From positions 2,480,001 to 2,544,000 of the forward strand of contig NC_051132.1 of NCBI RefSeq assembly GCF_014839805.1: a stretch of DNA of 64,000 bases, in the 5' to 3' direction. Shown piece by piece: positions 1 through 10,849 of the stretch; within the stretch, counting starts at the first letter, position 1; every line of letters begins with the position of its first letter. The position numbers and the translations under genes are program-made. The notes beneath the pieces were generated by a model. The model made no database searches. It was given only the letters and a program-made list of their open reading frames with translations, and was not told the origin of the DNA. The stretch comes from Manduca sexta (lineage: Eukaryota > Arthropoda > Insecta > Lepidoptera > Sphingidae).

Positions 1-671
1 GATGACGACCGCATCACCTACTACCGAGCCTCGTTCGAGAGCATGCTCAACACCCTGGAAGCTGGTGTCAATCTCAAGGGGTACATGACCTGAGTCTCAT
101 GGACAACTTCGAGTGGTTACTAGGATACACGTGAGTACCGAGTCTTGCAAATCGGCTACAAGAATGTAAATTTCAGTGGGCATTATGTCAGGTTAATTAC
201 AGAAAGGCAGCCAATAATCCTACACTATTGTTCAATTTTAACAATGTAAGAAGATAGTAAAATCCTGTTTTATAAGTTTCAAGTTTTTATTTGTCAATTC
301 TCATATTAGACAGCTTATGTATTACTGTTTATGTGGGAAGATGTATTATAGTGACATTTGTATTTGGTCTACTAATACATTTATGTGACAAGTAGTATTC
401 ACGTAGAAATTGTGAAAAAGCCGACAAGCGTAGTCCTCTGAAATCTTCAACAAATATTTTAAAACAAAATACTCTGGAAGTTAAAATGATGTTACCTAAT
501 GATATTTTTTCAGGAACTTTTCGGCCTGTACGAGGTAGACTTCAACAGCCCAGAGCGGACGCGCACCTCGCAAAGTCCGCCTTCGTCTACAAGGAGATGT
601 TGAGGACACGCACCATAGACTATAGCTACGAGCCACAATCCCTTGTCATGACCATAGACGAAGGACACTAG
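1..671 (+). pseudogene. GH1 beta-glucosidase copy 1, 3' end only, frame broken
   Basis: Last two exons of a GH1 glycosidase whose 5' part lies outside the window. The penultimate exon runs 1-130 (donor GTGAGT at 131) and the last runs 514-671 (acceptor CAG at 511-513). They match exons 5 and 6 of the two downstream copies: the segment NLKGYMT, then a C-terminal block ending in MTIDEGH. Three lesions are seen against copy 2. One G is lost in the MTW codons, giving TGA at 91-93. One G is lost at the acceptor side of the last exon. A net -1 occurs near 571 (two C lost, one A gained). The reading frame therefore cannot be continuous. An AATAAA follows at 723-728. Either a decayed gene or a poorly polished stretch; several independent lesions favour decay. 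A beta-glucosidase would cleave beta-glucosides in gut lumen or haemolymph. Confidence 0.85.
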
Positions 672-722
672 ACTACTGACTGTAAACAAAATTATCGAAT
701 ACGGATATTATTGAGATGTGTA

Positions 723-728
723 AATAAA
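723..728 (+). promoter_or_regulatory. Polyadenylation signal AATAAA of GH1 copy 1
   Basis: A canonical AATAAA hexamer lies 52 bases after the TAG of the last GH1 exon, in AT-rich sequence. Position and sequence fit a polyadenylation signal; no transcript evidence is available. Confidence 0.5.
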
Positions 729-729
729 T

Positions 730-1690
730 TATTAAGAATTAAGCATTTTAATTTTACTCTAACGCGCAGTGTTTAGTATGCACTAGGCAGCCCCGGATCT
801 ATTGGCAAGCCGGGGCCCGTGCCCCGAGGCGGCAAATCAAATCTTGGCAGATGAATACACAGCTCATAATTAACGCAACATTGACTACTGAGATACCTAG
901 AACATTACACATATAAATTATTTCCCGTGGGGCGCGAAATGATGATGAAAAAGTTAAAAATATAGGTAGTCAGTGCATTATCGCATTATCCAGATTTTGC
1001 CCCGCCTCCAAAAAATCCAAGATCTGGGACTGGCACTGGGCGGCACCGCGCAAATAATTTTGGGGACGATAGCCAGACACTTTCCGTCAGAGGACGCCCG
1101 CAACCCTCCTTAATGCGCTAAAGATGGCTACTGCGAAGTTTTAGTTGGTATTGCCAGCCATACGGTGTATGTAGTGCCTCGGGACTCGACGCGGCCATCC
1201 GCGGTTTTTTCATCTTTCTAGGTGGCTTAACGCCGAATCAAACCCAGCATAAACGTCCAGTCGCCTTATGGAGGCTGGGCAGTACTAGTAATTGTCTACC
1301 TCCGCGACACAAAAAAAAAATTCTTACCCAAGATCTGCTCTTGCCTATCCCATATACGATGCTATTGTATTATCGAGGCGACGAAATATATTATCTTTTT
1401 AAAAAAAATCGGTGTAGAATGATAAAAATGTACAACAAAGGAAAGATAATGTTTATTTTAAATTAAATATTTTTTTGTCTTACATGTTATACATCAATAG
1501 AAGCGTAATTTAATATTCATTTTAATTTTGCAATTTAATAAAAGAATTCTTGTTGAAAAAATAAATTTTATTAAGAAAGCCTAACAATGTGCTAAAACCA
1601 AAAAAAGATTTCATGTAAATTAAAAAAACTAAAGCATAAGTAAAAATTAACTAAGAATATTCCTAAAAACTTTTTAATAATCTGTTGGAC
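730..1690. other. Intergenic, no gene recognised
   Basis: A GC-richer patch at about 780-1280, with C- and G-rich runs and related words near both ends (cccggatct, agatctggg), is followed by AT-rich DNA. It may be an old dispersed repeat, but no termini or coding potential could be defined. Confidence 0.4.
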
Positions 1691-1693
1691 GTC

Positions 1694-1991
1694 CTAAGAC
1701 TTTAGCGATCTACATTGGCGTGGCATACTGAGAATGAGGTTATCATTAGTAGCCTGTGGAGTAAGTCTCCATACTCTGGAAAGGAGTGAAAAAAGTATTT
1801 CTTCGTGTTCAAATTTTAGGGAATAATAAAGTTCTTCTTTCGAGTAAATTCCAGGCATGCTCAAGTGCATTGATATCGGCGGACTGAGCAGCCCACTGTA
1901 ACTCACTGAGTCGCCTGCATCCAGCTTCCAACATACCGACAGCCTTAAGCATCTGTTCCCGAAATAAATGACGACGTGACTTAAGGCTCAA
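1694..1991 (-). pseudogene. Tc1-like transposase C-terminal relic
   Basis: Two overlapping minus-strand frames together read like the end of a Tc1-type DD34E transposase. The first (1991 to about 1830) carries WAAQSADINALEHAWNLLER, matching the family signature W-P-A-Q-S-P-D-L-N-P-I-E-H-x-W, which holds the last acidic catalytic residue. The second frame carries PQATNDNLILSMPRQC, matching the family's conserved C-terminal PQ...LI.SMPRRC. The break between frames lies near 1815-1845. Only about 100 residues remain of a family usually near 340, and no start or terminal repeat was found. This is a dead transposon fragment. Assignment rests on remembered family motifs, without a search. Confidence 0.75.
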
Positions 1992-2832
1992 GAGTCAAAA
2001 TGGCAATAGCAATATTTATATCAAAATAAAGAAATATCTATAACTTAAAACAACCTCTAAACTTTTTACGTAAGAAAATCTCATTAATAGCTCTCAAAGT
2101 TAAGTTTTTCCTCCATATTTCGAAAAGATTTTGCTTTTTGATTATATTTTTTAAATTTAGAACATTTTTTTAATGCTTTCTACCTATATTTTTAAACTTT
2201 AGTGGCCAGTATCTTTTTTAAAGAGGCTTCATAAATAAGTTTGATATACTTGGCTTGTTTCCTAGACTTTGTTGAGTCGATTATCGATATATATTTTGTA
2301 CTACGTATGATAGATTTGGCGATCCGAATGTTCACTGTGTTCAACTAAATAGAACTGCAATCCATTCAAACTGACTTTAGTATGGTCAATATTGACAGCT
2401 TGTAGTTGTGTAAGGAGTGGCGCTTATAATATAAAAACTAGAGTCAAAGTGTAAACCTGGATTTGAATAAAAAATATTAGTCAAATTAGTAAAATTATGT
2501 GTTTTCAAGTGAATAAATAGGTTAGAACAGTGACGTTTTGGATGCCATTTTAGTTCAAATTTTGAAGAAATAGTTTTTAGATTTCGTAAGCCTCTGATAT
2601 AATAATTGACAAATACATCATTAAATGAATACAGATTGATGTATGTATATGTATGATGTTTTTGTTATTGTCAGGAAGGTTCTTGTGAAAGAAATATTCA
2701 AAAAATTGCGCGGAAAATTAGAAATTTAATTTAATTTTACATAACTGTTAGTGGTTTGAAATATAGTGGGACGAAATCATGAAGTACATTTGCCATGGAC
2801 TTAAATTTTAGATTATCACACTATAGTATATA
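1992..2832. other. AT-rich intergenic, nothing recognised
   Basis: No convincing reading frame, RNA gene or repeat terminus seen. Sequence is strongly AT-rich with poly-T runs. Confidence 0.5.
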
Positions 2833-3003
2833 ATCCTACTATTATTATAAATATGAATGTTTGTGAGGATGGGTGTATGTATACATATTATGTTTCTTCC
2901 AATATCTTTACAGTAATGTTGGTTATACATCAGAATAACACATAGGCTACAATTTAAAATAATTTTGTGTAATTTGGTCATAATATAACGATACATATCA
3001 AGT
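2833..3003 (+). repeat. Fragment of Helitron-like repeat (family 2)
   Basis: This stretch is an inverted, diverged copy of the sequence at about 32280-32465. Both share a head of the type tgtttgtgaggatggg and the words taacacataggct and aatttggt. It lacks the GC-rich 3' end present in the 32-kb copy, so it is partial. Confidence 0.6.
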
Positions 3004-3019
3004 ACACACACACACATCA

Positions 3020-3275
3020 TCACGCATTTATCCCCGAAGGGGTATGCAGAGGTGCAACCAAGGCACCCACTTTTCGCCGAGTGTGTTCCGTCCCAGGATG
3101 TGATAGGGGGCGAGCCTATCGCCATATCGGGCACAAATTCCCCAGACTCCGGGCTAATATTGAGCAGAAAAACCCAAATATCACTTTGCCCGACCCGGGA
3201 TTCGAACCCAGGACCTCAGAGCGCTGCCGTACCGCGCATGCAGTACAACTACGCCACCGAGGCAGTCTTTAGGCA
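3020..3275 (-). repeat. tRNA-derived SINE, type A
   Basis: Read on the minus strand the element starts near 3270 with a tRNA-like head: an A-box-like TGGCGTAGTTG, then a B-box GGTTCGAATCC about 50 bases on. The tail ends near 3025 with the word ccccttcggggataaa. The same head recurs at 15594, 31360 and 48665, and similar tails at 3630-3740 and 18100. The A and B boxes act as an internal RNA polymerase III promoter in SINEs. The short plus-strand open frames here fall within the repeat and are not genes. Confidence 0.75.
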
Positions 3276-3340
3276 GCGTTAGCATTTTTTTCCTACTTAC
3301 ATATCAAGTAAGTCGGAAAAAAATGCTAACGCTGCCTAAA
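3268..3340. repeat. 33-bp near-perfect inverted repeat, 7-base loop
   Basis: The left arm 3268-3300 and right arm 3308-3340 are reverse complements with a single mismatch (arm core GGCAGCGTTAGCATTTTTTT), separated by atatcaa. As RNA this would fold into a long stem. It touches the tRNA-like head of the adjacent SINE, so it could be a short inverted duplication made during insertion, or the core of a tiny palindromic element. Confidence 0.9.
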
Positions 3341-3629
3341 CCGTTGGAGTTAAACAAAAATGATGTACCGTGGGATTGTTTGTCTTAAATTGGTTTAAAT
3401 AAAAGTCCGCGACAGCATTATCTATTCATTTATGTGAAAGCGAACTGAAAATAGTGAACTATAAATAAAATTAAATCGGAAACTTTTTAGCGGACTTTTC
3501 CCCGGAAAACCCTTTCACGTGGGCAAAGCCGCGAGCAAAAGCCGGTATTACATAAATATTATTTCTGTGGGCAGATCATAAACAAAAAACAAAGGTATAA
3601 AAACTTCTGAAAACATAGATGATACTTAT

Positions 3630-3740
3630 AACACTCCCACTTACGCCTTTATCTTCGAAGGGGTAGGCAGAGACGCAACTGGTTTACCTACTTCCCGTTC
3701 TGTATATTCCGTCCCATGATGTGATAGAAGCAATGATTAA
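3630..3740 (-). repeat. SINE type A tail fragment
   Basis: Repeats the tail of the SINE at 3020-3275: cttcgaaggggtaggcagag, then ttccgtcccatgatgtgata. The tRNA-like head is missing. Confidence 0.65.
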
Positions 3741-5394
3741 AGAGTATAGAGGATGGGTAATATGGTCACGTGACATGCGGCACATTTAATGCATAAAATG
3801 GCGTCGACTCCGCCCCTTACAATGGTGATATGCTAGTACCGAAAATTTTGTATCGACATCGAAGAATTAAAGAGAGACAAACAAGCCCAAAAAGATCAAA
3901 TACGAAAAGGGTTAGGTTCTACCATAATATAAATATAACAAACCATAATATAAACAAACAAACTGAAACTGATTTATAAGTAACAATTGTTAAACAAAGC
4001 AGTACCTGTTGTGACAAACATCCAGTTGTGTTTGATCTATATTGGTATGTTGCACTATTCCTTGCTAAAAATTTAAGTTACAGATTAACATATTTACTTA
4101 ATACATGATAAATGGAATAACATAGCGTAGTCAGCAATTATTTGGTTGGTTTTATTTTATTTTATTATTATGCTCTTTGATCGAGAAACATAACTATGTT
4201 TCAGCAAACTAAAATCAATGAGCGTAAAGATGGTGGTTAAGATAATCAATTATAATAATTATTTGCAATAACAACAATATGATTACGTATCTATTTCCGT
4301 GCATGCAAAGGTTGCTCGAAACATAAGACCGCCAATTGTAAAAATATATCTTACATTTCATCTTTATGTTGTTTCTTTTATGTTTATCTATTCTTTTGTG
4401 TAACAATTCTAATTTTATTCATAACAATATATTAAAGTAATATTACTATTAGGTGAAGTATAATAATCATTACTATTTTACTTATCGGGAATATTGTTGG
4501 AAAACAGTTATCTTTACTCGCGTTAATTAAACGTGTGCTTTAAGCATATCTTCTCAAAATGTAAAGAACGAAGATATGTATTTGGTGTAGGATTCCAATC
4601 ACGTCGCTCAATATTCTCAATTCATTTTGCCTTGGTTTTAAATTTTTTTGGTAATCTAAAAAAATATTCTAATTTCACTTAGTTTGTCGTTCTGGATAAT
4701 ACAATATTGATGTGTGCTCTAACATTCTTTCAAAGACAAAACCGTAACTGATAAACGGGCGTCTGTTAAAATATCGATATCAATAATTTCTAAACAAATC
4801 CACCCATCCCTAAGCTCGTGTGTAAACAAACATAATGATTTTAATGTGTATAAATCACGCCTAAAAGGGTCCAAAGCTTAACAAACCAGATCCACATATC
4901 ATTTTAATTGATAAAACAAATCCAAAAAGTAAATATACAAAGATATTTGCTAATTTTCGGTAAAACAGTTACTAACCTATGAAAAGATATTTCGGGGTCT
5001 TTCTTGCGTGAATTCGATTTGCATCCTTTCACACAACACTGAGTCATTTTCGAAACGTATCTAATACACTAATAATCACCCTGAACAATTGAGAATATGA
5101 TTATATTACTTTTAAATTCATTATTTATGAAGATTTGTTTACATCGTCTGACACTACATGTACTTGCTGACTGGCCTGCAATAAATGGCGTTTCTGCCGC
5201 AAGGCGGTCCCAGTGTGTTGAAGTAAACGAAATAGTCCCATATGCGAAGAAAGCAATTATTTTTGTCTTTTTGTTGCGTTCCAAATAAGCTTTGAGTAAA
5301 AGAGATAGACATATATATTGACAATTCTGCGTCGATTTCCCTAACATAAATATAACTTATTCATATAGCTAACTTTTGAGGCCTGTCCTCTTTA
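3741..5394. other. Intergenic, nothing recognised
   Basis: AT-rich sequence without a recognisable gene, RNA or terminal repeat. Short open frames at 4215-4406 and 5069-5347 have low-complexity composition and no family resemblance. Confidence 0.5.
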
Positions 5395-5540
5395 TATTTA
5401 GTCATTGGATAGGAGGCAAGTTTGTCGCCATATCGGGCACAAATTCCTGACTCTGTATTAATGCTGAGTAAAAAATCCAATATCACTCTTTAGCCGACCC
5501 GGGGATCGAACCACCATCCAACTTCGCCACGAACACAATC
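5395..5540 (-). repeat. SINE type A degenerate copy
   Basis: Shares gccatatcgggcacaaattc and the gacccggggatcgaacc B-box region with the copy at 3020-3275. The head after the B-box is truncated (cttcgccacgaac). Confidence 0.65.
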
Positions 5541-5809
5541 ATTAATCAAATATCCATATCGTAGTTACATGTCAAAGCAGATTTGTTTTGACATCATTTT
5601 TAATATTTTTATATGCATTGTTATTTTTAATGGACATGTATAAAAATTATAAAAGTTAAATTTAATATTTTTTTACAATTTCTATAGATTTCTCCCAAGC
5701 CGAGGCCCCGGGCTCTTCAATTAAAATCCCTTTAAAATTCCTATGGAGGTTGCCATAATATATTCTTATCATACTTCTTACTTTTACTTATTAATATTAT
5801 TTATTATTT

Positions 5810-6302
5810 ATATACTATTATATATAGCTGAAGATTTTGTTTATTAGTTTGAACGCGCCAATTTTACTAGTTCGAATTGAAAAACTTTTATTAAAAGAAT
5901 TTTCGATAAATGGGCTACCTAAAATTAAATGTTCGATAGCCCTTTATCGAGGAAGACTATGAACTATATAACATTACGCTATGACCAATAGAGGCGAAGC
6001 GGCGAAAATTTATTACTTTTAAGAGTTTCCGTTGCGTGCGCTGTGTCAACAGTTGCAACAAATATGTATTAATTCTCTTAAAAAAAATCAAAAAAATATA
6101 TTATACAACAAAGTCCCCGCCGCATCTGTGTGCCTGTTAGAAAGCGATAAACTCATAATTACCCAACGGATTTTTATGAAATTTGGTAGCGACATAGTTT
6201 GCAACCTCGGGAGGACATGACTAATTTCTATTCCGGGAAAAAAATATAGAAAATTTATCCTGGAAAACCCTCACACGGGCGAAACCGCGAGCCAAAAGCT
6301 AA
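5810..6302 (+). mobile_element. Helitron-like non-autonomous element (family 1)
   Basis: Begins with tatactattatatatagctg and ends with a GC-rich segment (acacgggcgaaaccgcga) then GCTAAG, a degenerate CTAG end. The same head and tail occur at 9612-10613 and 11664-12118. Helitrons typically begin TC, end CTRR after a short hairpin, and insert between A and T without target duplication. No Rep/helicase gene is present, so it is non-autonomous. Confidence 0.65.
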
Positions 6303-6367
6303 GCGAGGTAAATCTAAAGTGTGAAGTGGGCAGATCTCCGGCAGTACTGATAACGGCCACATGCAGA

Positions 6368-6373
6368 TATAAA
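6368..6373 (+). promoter_or_regulatory. Putative TATA box of GH1 copy 2
   Basis: TATAAA lies 42-47 bases before the ATG at 6415, a spacing that would give a start site near 6395 and a very short 5' leader. The AT-rich context makes a chance match possible. Confidence 0.35.
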
Positions 6374-6414
6374 TTTGTATTTAAGCGATGTATAACAGTT
6401 ATTTTTGCATCAAC

Positions 6415-9400
6415 ATGAAGCTCGTGCTTGTGTTGAGGTGAGTACGAGGTCAGAGTCCAGAGACTCGTTCGTGTGGTTTTGGTGTTAAATATAAGGAGTC
6501 TGTAATGTAGTTGTGGTACGTTGTTTGTGTTTTCAAGTTGACATTTTAATGTTTTTTTTTAGTGTTTCACTATTGTGTTTCATAAGAGTCACTGTGAGAG
6601 TGTGGTGGTTTGTATGGCGATGGCCGGCTAGGAGTCGCCCTCGCTATTACATTTCAATGTTTATCGATATAGTTTTAACAGGAACAATATTATGATAAGC
6701 TAAATCGGACCGTAAGAATGGTAGGAAGGTACATAGCGATCGATTTAGTGTCAATAAACGTAACACTCGAGTACGTACGAGTCGTATTTTATCATCCCAG
6801 AGTCATGAGAGTGACCCAATAAACCGATAAATAAATAAAAAAAAGCTCGATGTTTTCGTTATCTATCTCAAAATATAAATACATTTTTATTTTCTCTGTT
6901 TGTTTTTTTATGGGAACGGCAAGTGGAGTGGTGTCCAATAGAATGTTGACTGACGAGAGATGATTGGCCCTTAACAGTCGGCACAATTATGCCGGCCTTT
7001 TGGAACCTGATATACACAAGCTGATCTCGGAACGCGACATACTTACTTTTTAGAATACACTCCGAGCTATATGCTTTATCTCTCTTTACTTTTTTGTCTT
7101 TTGACTGTACAATGTACAGTCAAAACTGGTGAGGATCTGATCAGACCAGCATTGGTCTGTATCCACGAGGCTTTCTCCAATCTACTTTGCCGGTCCTGAA
7201 CCGTTTCACCGTTTTGTCTTTCTTGAATAATATTGATAAAATATTATTATTATTGCAGTTTAGTGGCGGTATGCTGCCATGCAGCAACAGAGAAGCAGGC
7301 GAGGAAGTTTCCAGATGACTTCGTCTTCGGCTGCGCTACTGCTGCTTACCAGATAGAAGGAGCTTGGAATGAAGATGGTAACGACATCAAAAGTTTATTA
7401 ATCTATTAATATTAGGCATTAGAAGGGAACATGCTAAGTGACAAGTTTTCCTGACGTTACCAGGGTAACATAAAAATTAGAGGCATCGCGGGTTAAGGTA
7501 AAAACTTTGTTAAGTCGTATGAGAGAAATAGCACTTGGCTATATAGAGAGTAAACAAAAAATGAAGGTGGTTCCACGGATTTCCCTGATTTTTCAATTCG
7601 TTACAGTTAAAAGCGAAAATGTCTGGGATTACTTGACGCACACCAACCCGACAATAATCACAGACCAGAGCAACGGTGACGTCGCCGCCGACTCGTACCA
7701 CCACGTGGAACGCGACGTGGAGATGATGCGCGAGCTGGGGCTGGACGCGTACCGCTTCTCTCTCTCCTGGTCCAGGATCCTTCCCACGGGCTTTGCCAAT
7801 GAAGTGAACCAAGCCGGCATCAACTACTACAACAACCTTATTAACGAAATGCTCAAATACAACATTCAACCCTTGGTGACAATGTACCACTGGGACCTAC
7901 CGCAGAGACTGCAAGAGTTGGGCGGATTCGCGAACCCACTTATCATCAACTGGTTTGAGGACTACGCGAGGGTGGTGTTCGAGAACTTCGGCGACAGAGT
8001 CAAGTTTTGGATCACATTCAACGAGCCTCGAGAGATCTGCTACGAAGGTTACGGTTCCAATACCAAGGCGCCCATACTCAACGCCACTGGTGTCGGTACT
8101 TATCTCTGCGCTAAAAATCTCCTCATTGCTCATGCTAAGGCATACTACCTCTATAACAAAGATTTCAAAGCGAGACAGGGCGGCGAGTGCGGCATCACCA
8201 TCAGTGTCAACTGGTTCGGACCTCTCACCGACTCCGAAGAAGACGAGTTCGCTGCTGAACTCAGACGACAAGCTGAGGTCGGTGTTATTTCCAAATATTA
8301 TCCAAAGTTACACAGGATCTAAATATTATATCTGCGAATAAATACAAAGACTATTATGGCTGTTTCTGATGAATTTATTTGCAATTTGATTATAATTAGG
8401 TAACAAAAACTAATCTATATTTTCAGTGGGGTATCTATGCGGAACCCATTTTTCTCTGCCGAGGGCGGCTTCCCTAAAGAGATTGCAGCTCGTATTGCCG
8501 AAAAGAGCGCACAGCAAGGCTATTCGCGGTCCCGATTGCCAGAATTCACTGACGAAGAGAAGGAACTTGTAAAAGGAGCATCAGACTTCTTCGGCGTCAA
8601 CCACTACTCCGGGAGCCTGAACTCCGCCACGCAGTACATCGAGCAGCATCCCGTACCCTCGCTCTGGGACGACATTGGCATCGGCTCTTACGTTCCTCCG
8701 GAGTGGAAGCCCTCAGCTTCATCATGGCTAGTGGTACGACTACTATTAAAAATCCTCATTATATCAACAAAAATCTGTCCAGCAACTGATCTCTGTCCGG
8801 TCATGCCGGATTGCAATTTGATTATAATTGCCGGATTGCCGTCTCACCGGACTGTGAGGTACAGAGTATACCTGTGTATTGCGCACACACTCGTGCACTG
8901 TAATCTCTTTCAGGTACCTGGCTGATCTACGGGGAGATTTTTCCTCCGCGGTCGAAATTCGGCTAGGAGGGAGTCAATGTATAATTTATTTCATCATAGG
9001 AAACGCTATTAAAAAAGGCTTTCCCCTTTTAAGTCCACTATAACGTTCAACACGTGTCTAGAACTTGACGACATAATTCCAAATTCGTACTGTGACCAAT
9101 AATGATCGACATTTCGTCTCCAGCTATCTCCCAACAGCGTCTACAACGCCCTCACGCATCTGGCCAAAAGTACAACAACCCAGTGTTCTACATCACCGAG
9201 AACGGCTGGTCCGACAACCCGACTGATAGCCTGCAGGATGACGACCGTATCGCCTACTATCGCGCCACGCTTGAGAGCGTGTTGGACACTCTGGATGCAG
9301 GAGTTAATCTCAAAGGGTACATGACCTGGAGTCTCATGGACAACTTCGAGTGGAATCAAGGATATACGTTAGTATATTTTTATTTGGGTACGGCAAAATG

Positions 9401-10843
9401 CCTTCATTATGCAGGATGATACATAGAATGGTGACCAGATAGAGCATCGATAAAAGATGACTATGTCTCGTTAGTCGACATTATTATGCCGGCCTGTTTA
9501 AAACGGGATAAATACAAGTTAAACCCGGAACGCGATATTTACGTCGGCAATTTAGGCGAGTTTTATACTTTGTGTCGGAAATCGTTTTCCGACCGCATAC
9601 AAATCTATACTTCTATACTATTATATAAAGCTGAAGAGTTTGTTTGTTTGTTTGTTTGAACGCGCTAATCTCAGGAACTACCGGTCCAAACTGAAAAATT
9701 CTTTTTGCGTTGGATAGCCCTTTGTTCGTGGAGTGCTATAGGCTATATATCATCACGCTATACCCAATAGGAGCGGAGCAGTTATGGCTAATCTCAGGAA
9801 ATACCGGTCCAAACTGAAAAATTCTTTTTGCGTTGGATAGCCCTTTGTTCGTGGAGTGCTATAGGCTATATATATCATCACGCTATACCCAATAGGAGCG
9901 GAGCAGTAATGGCTAATCTCCGGAACTACCGGTCCAAACTGAAAAATTCTTTTTGCGTTGGATAGCTCTTTGTTCGTGGAGTGCTATAGGCTATATATCA
10001 TCACGCTATATTCAATAGGAGCGGAGCAGTAATGGCTAATCTCAGGAACTACCGATTCGAACTGAAAAATTCTTTTGGGTTGAATAGTCCTTTGTTTATG
10101 GAGTGCTCAAAGTCATATATCATCACGCTATGACCAATAGGAGCGGAGCAGTAATGGCTAATCTCAGGAACAACCGGTTTCAACTGAAAAATTCGTTTTG
10201 TGTTGGATAGCCCTTTATTTGTGGACCGCTATAAGCTATATATCATCACGCTATGACCAATAGGAGCGGAGCAGTAATGAAACATGTTCCAAAAACGGGG
10301 AAAATTATAAGTTTTGAGAGCTTCCGTTGCCTGCGCTGCGTAAACGGTTAAAGTTATGCAACAATGATGTATGACGGGATTGTTCCACTTTAAAAGTTCT
10401 AAAAAATATATTAAATAAACAAAGTCCCCCGCTGCATCTGTCTGTCTGAACGTGTTAAACTCAAAACTACCCAACGTATTAAGATGAAATTTGGTATGGA
10501 GACAGTTTGAGACCCTGGGAAGAACATAGGCTCCCGGGAAACTACTACATTTATAACGGAAAACTTTAGCCTGAAAAACTTTATAACGCGGGCGGAGCCG
10601 CGGGCAAAGCTAGTATCCTATAATTAGCAACAATAACAGTTTACTTTCTCCTCTTTACCATGGTATCCATTTTTTATTTGTAGGGAACGTTTCGGCCTGT
10701 ACGAGGTAGACTTCAACAGTCCAGAGCGCACGCGCACCCCTCGCAAGTCCGCCTTCGTTTACAAGGAGATCTTGAGGACCCGCACCATAGACCATAGCTA
10801 CAATCCTCCATCTCTAGTGATGACCATAGACGAGGGACACTGA
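6415..10843 (+). CDS. GH1 beta-glucosidase copy 2 (myrosinase 1-like), six exons, two frameshifts
   Basis: Secreted GH1 enzyme hydrolysing beta-glucosides. Exons: 6415-6437, 7259-7377, 7607-8277, 8427-8733, 9124-9367, 10684-10843. The ATG opens a signal peptide ([16 protein letters not shown]) split by an intron in phase 2, as in copy 3. Visible motifs are AAYQIEG (sugar-binding Q), YHWDLP, TFNEP (acid/base Glu) and YITENGWS (nucleophile Glu). Two homopolymer-type lesions disturb it. An extra G at about 8440-8442 shifts exon 4 and brings a TAA a few codons later. One A is missing in exon 5 (at ccaaaagtac, about 9166). The lesions cancel in length, and total exon length equals that of copy 3 (1524 nt). 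It is either a recent pseudogene or an intact gene with two residual sequence errors. The exon 4 donor (GTG then gtacga) is chosen by alignment with copy 3. Intron 5 holds a 1-kb Helitron-like element. Confidence 0.85.
6780..7075 (-). repeat. Dispersed terminal-repeat-like element, 'cataattgtgtcgac' family
   Basis: Shares the words gactgacgagagatgatt, cacaattatgccgg and cggaacgcgacat with copies at 9440, 12290, 23396, 35545, 37690, 52953, 55087 and 63595. It lies in intron 1 of GH1 copy 2. No coding capacity. Likely a short non-autonomous element; exact ends not resolved. Confidence 0.55.
8797..8982 (+). repeat. SINE type A internal and tail fragment in GH1 intron 4
   Basis: Matches the plus-strand copy at 59120-59312 and the complement of 31000-31200: tattgcgcacacactcgtg, gtacctggctgat, ggctaggaggga. 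No tRNA-like head remains. It directly follows exon 4 of GH1 copy 2. Confidence 0.65.
9440..9603 (-). repeat. 'cataattgtgtcgac' family fragment in GH1 intron 5
   Basis: Shares attatgccggcct and cggaacgcgat with the other copies of this family (for example 6780-7075 and 63595-63770). Diverged and partial. Confidence 0.5.
9612..10613 (+). mobile_element. Helitron-like element with five internal tandem units
   Basis: Starts TCTATACTATT and ends gggcaaagCTAG followed by T, with a GC-rich pair ggcggagccgcggg just before the end that can form the terminal hairpin known for Helitrons. Inside are five successive units of about 122-125 bp starting at 9665, 9788, 9913, 10036 and 10158, each opening ctaatctc(a/c)ggaa and ending gagcggagcagt. 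Then comes a unique tail with aaccctgg-like sequence. It has no replicase gene, so it is non-autonomous. It sits entirely in intron 5 of GH1 copy 2. Related shorter copies with one unit lie at 5810-6302 and 11664-12118. Confidence 0.75.
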
Positions 10844-10849
10844 TTATAA

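Noticed and set aside
3180..3275. tRNA gene suggested by A- and B-box sequences (also at 15594, 31360, 24391, 25063)
   Set aside because: These are SINE heads: they continue into a repeated body, recur many times, and no full cloverleaf with anticodon arm could be drawn.
7088..7125. Small palindrome ttttgactgtac / gtacagtcaaaa with a three-base centre in GH1 intron 1
   Set aside because: Only 12-bp arms in AT-rich DNA; no flanking duplication or second copy seen, so not reported as an element.
7510..8271. Antisense open frames of 124-126 codons across GH1 exon 3 (similarly 14098-14802)
   Set aside because: Mirror frames of a GC-richer coding exon on the opposite strand; the plus strand shows clear GH1 motifs.
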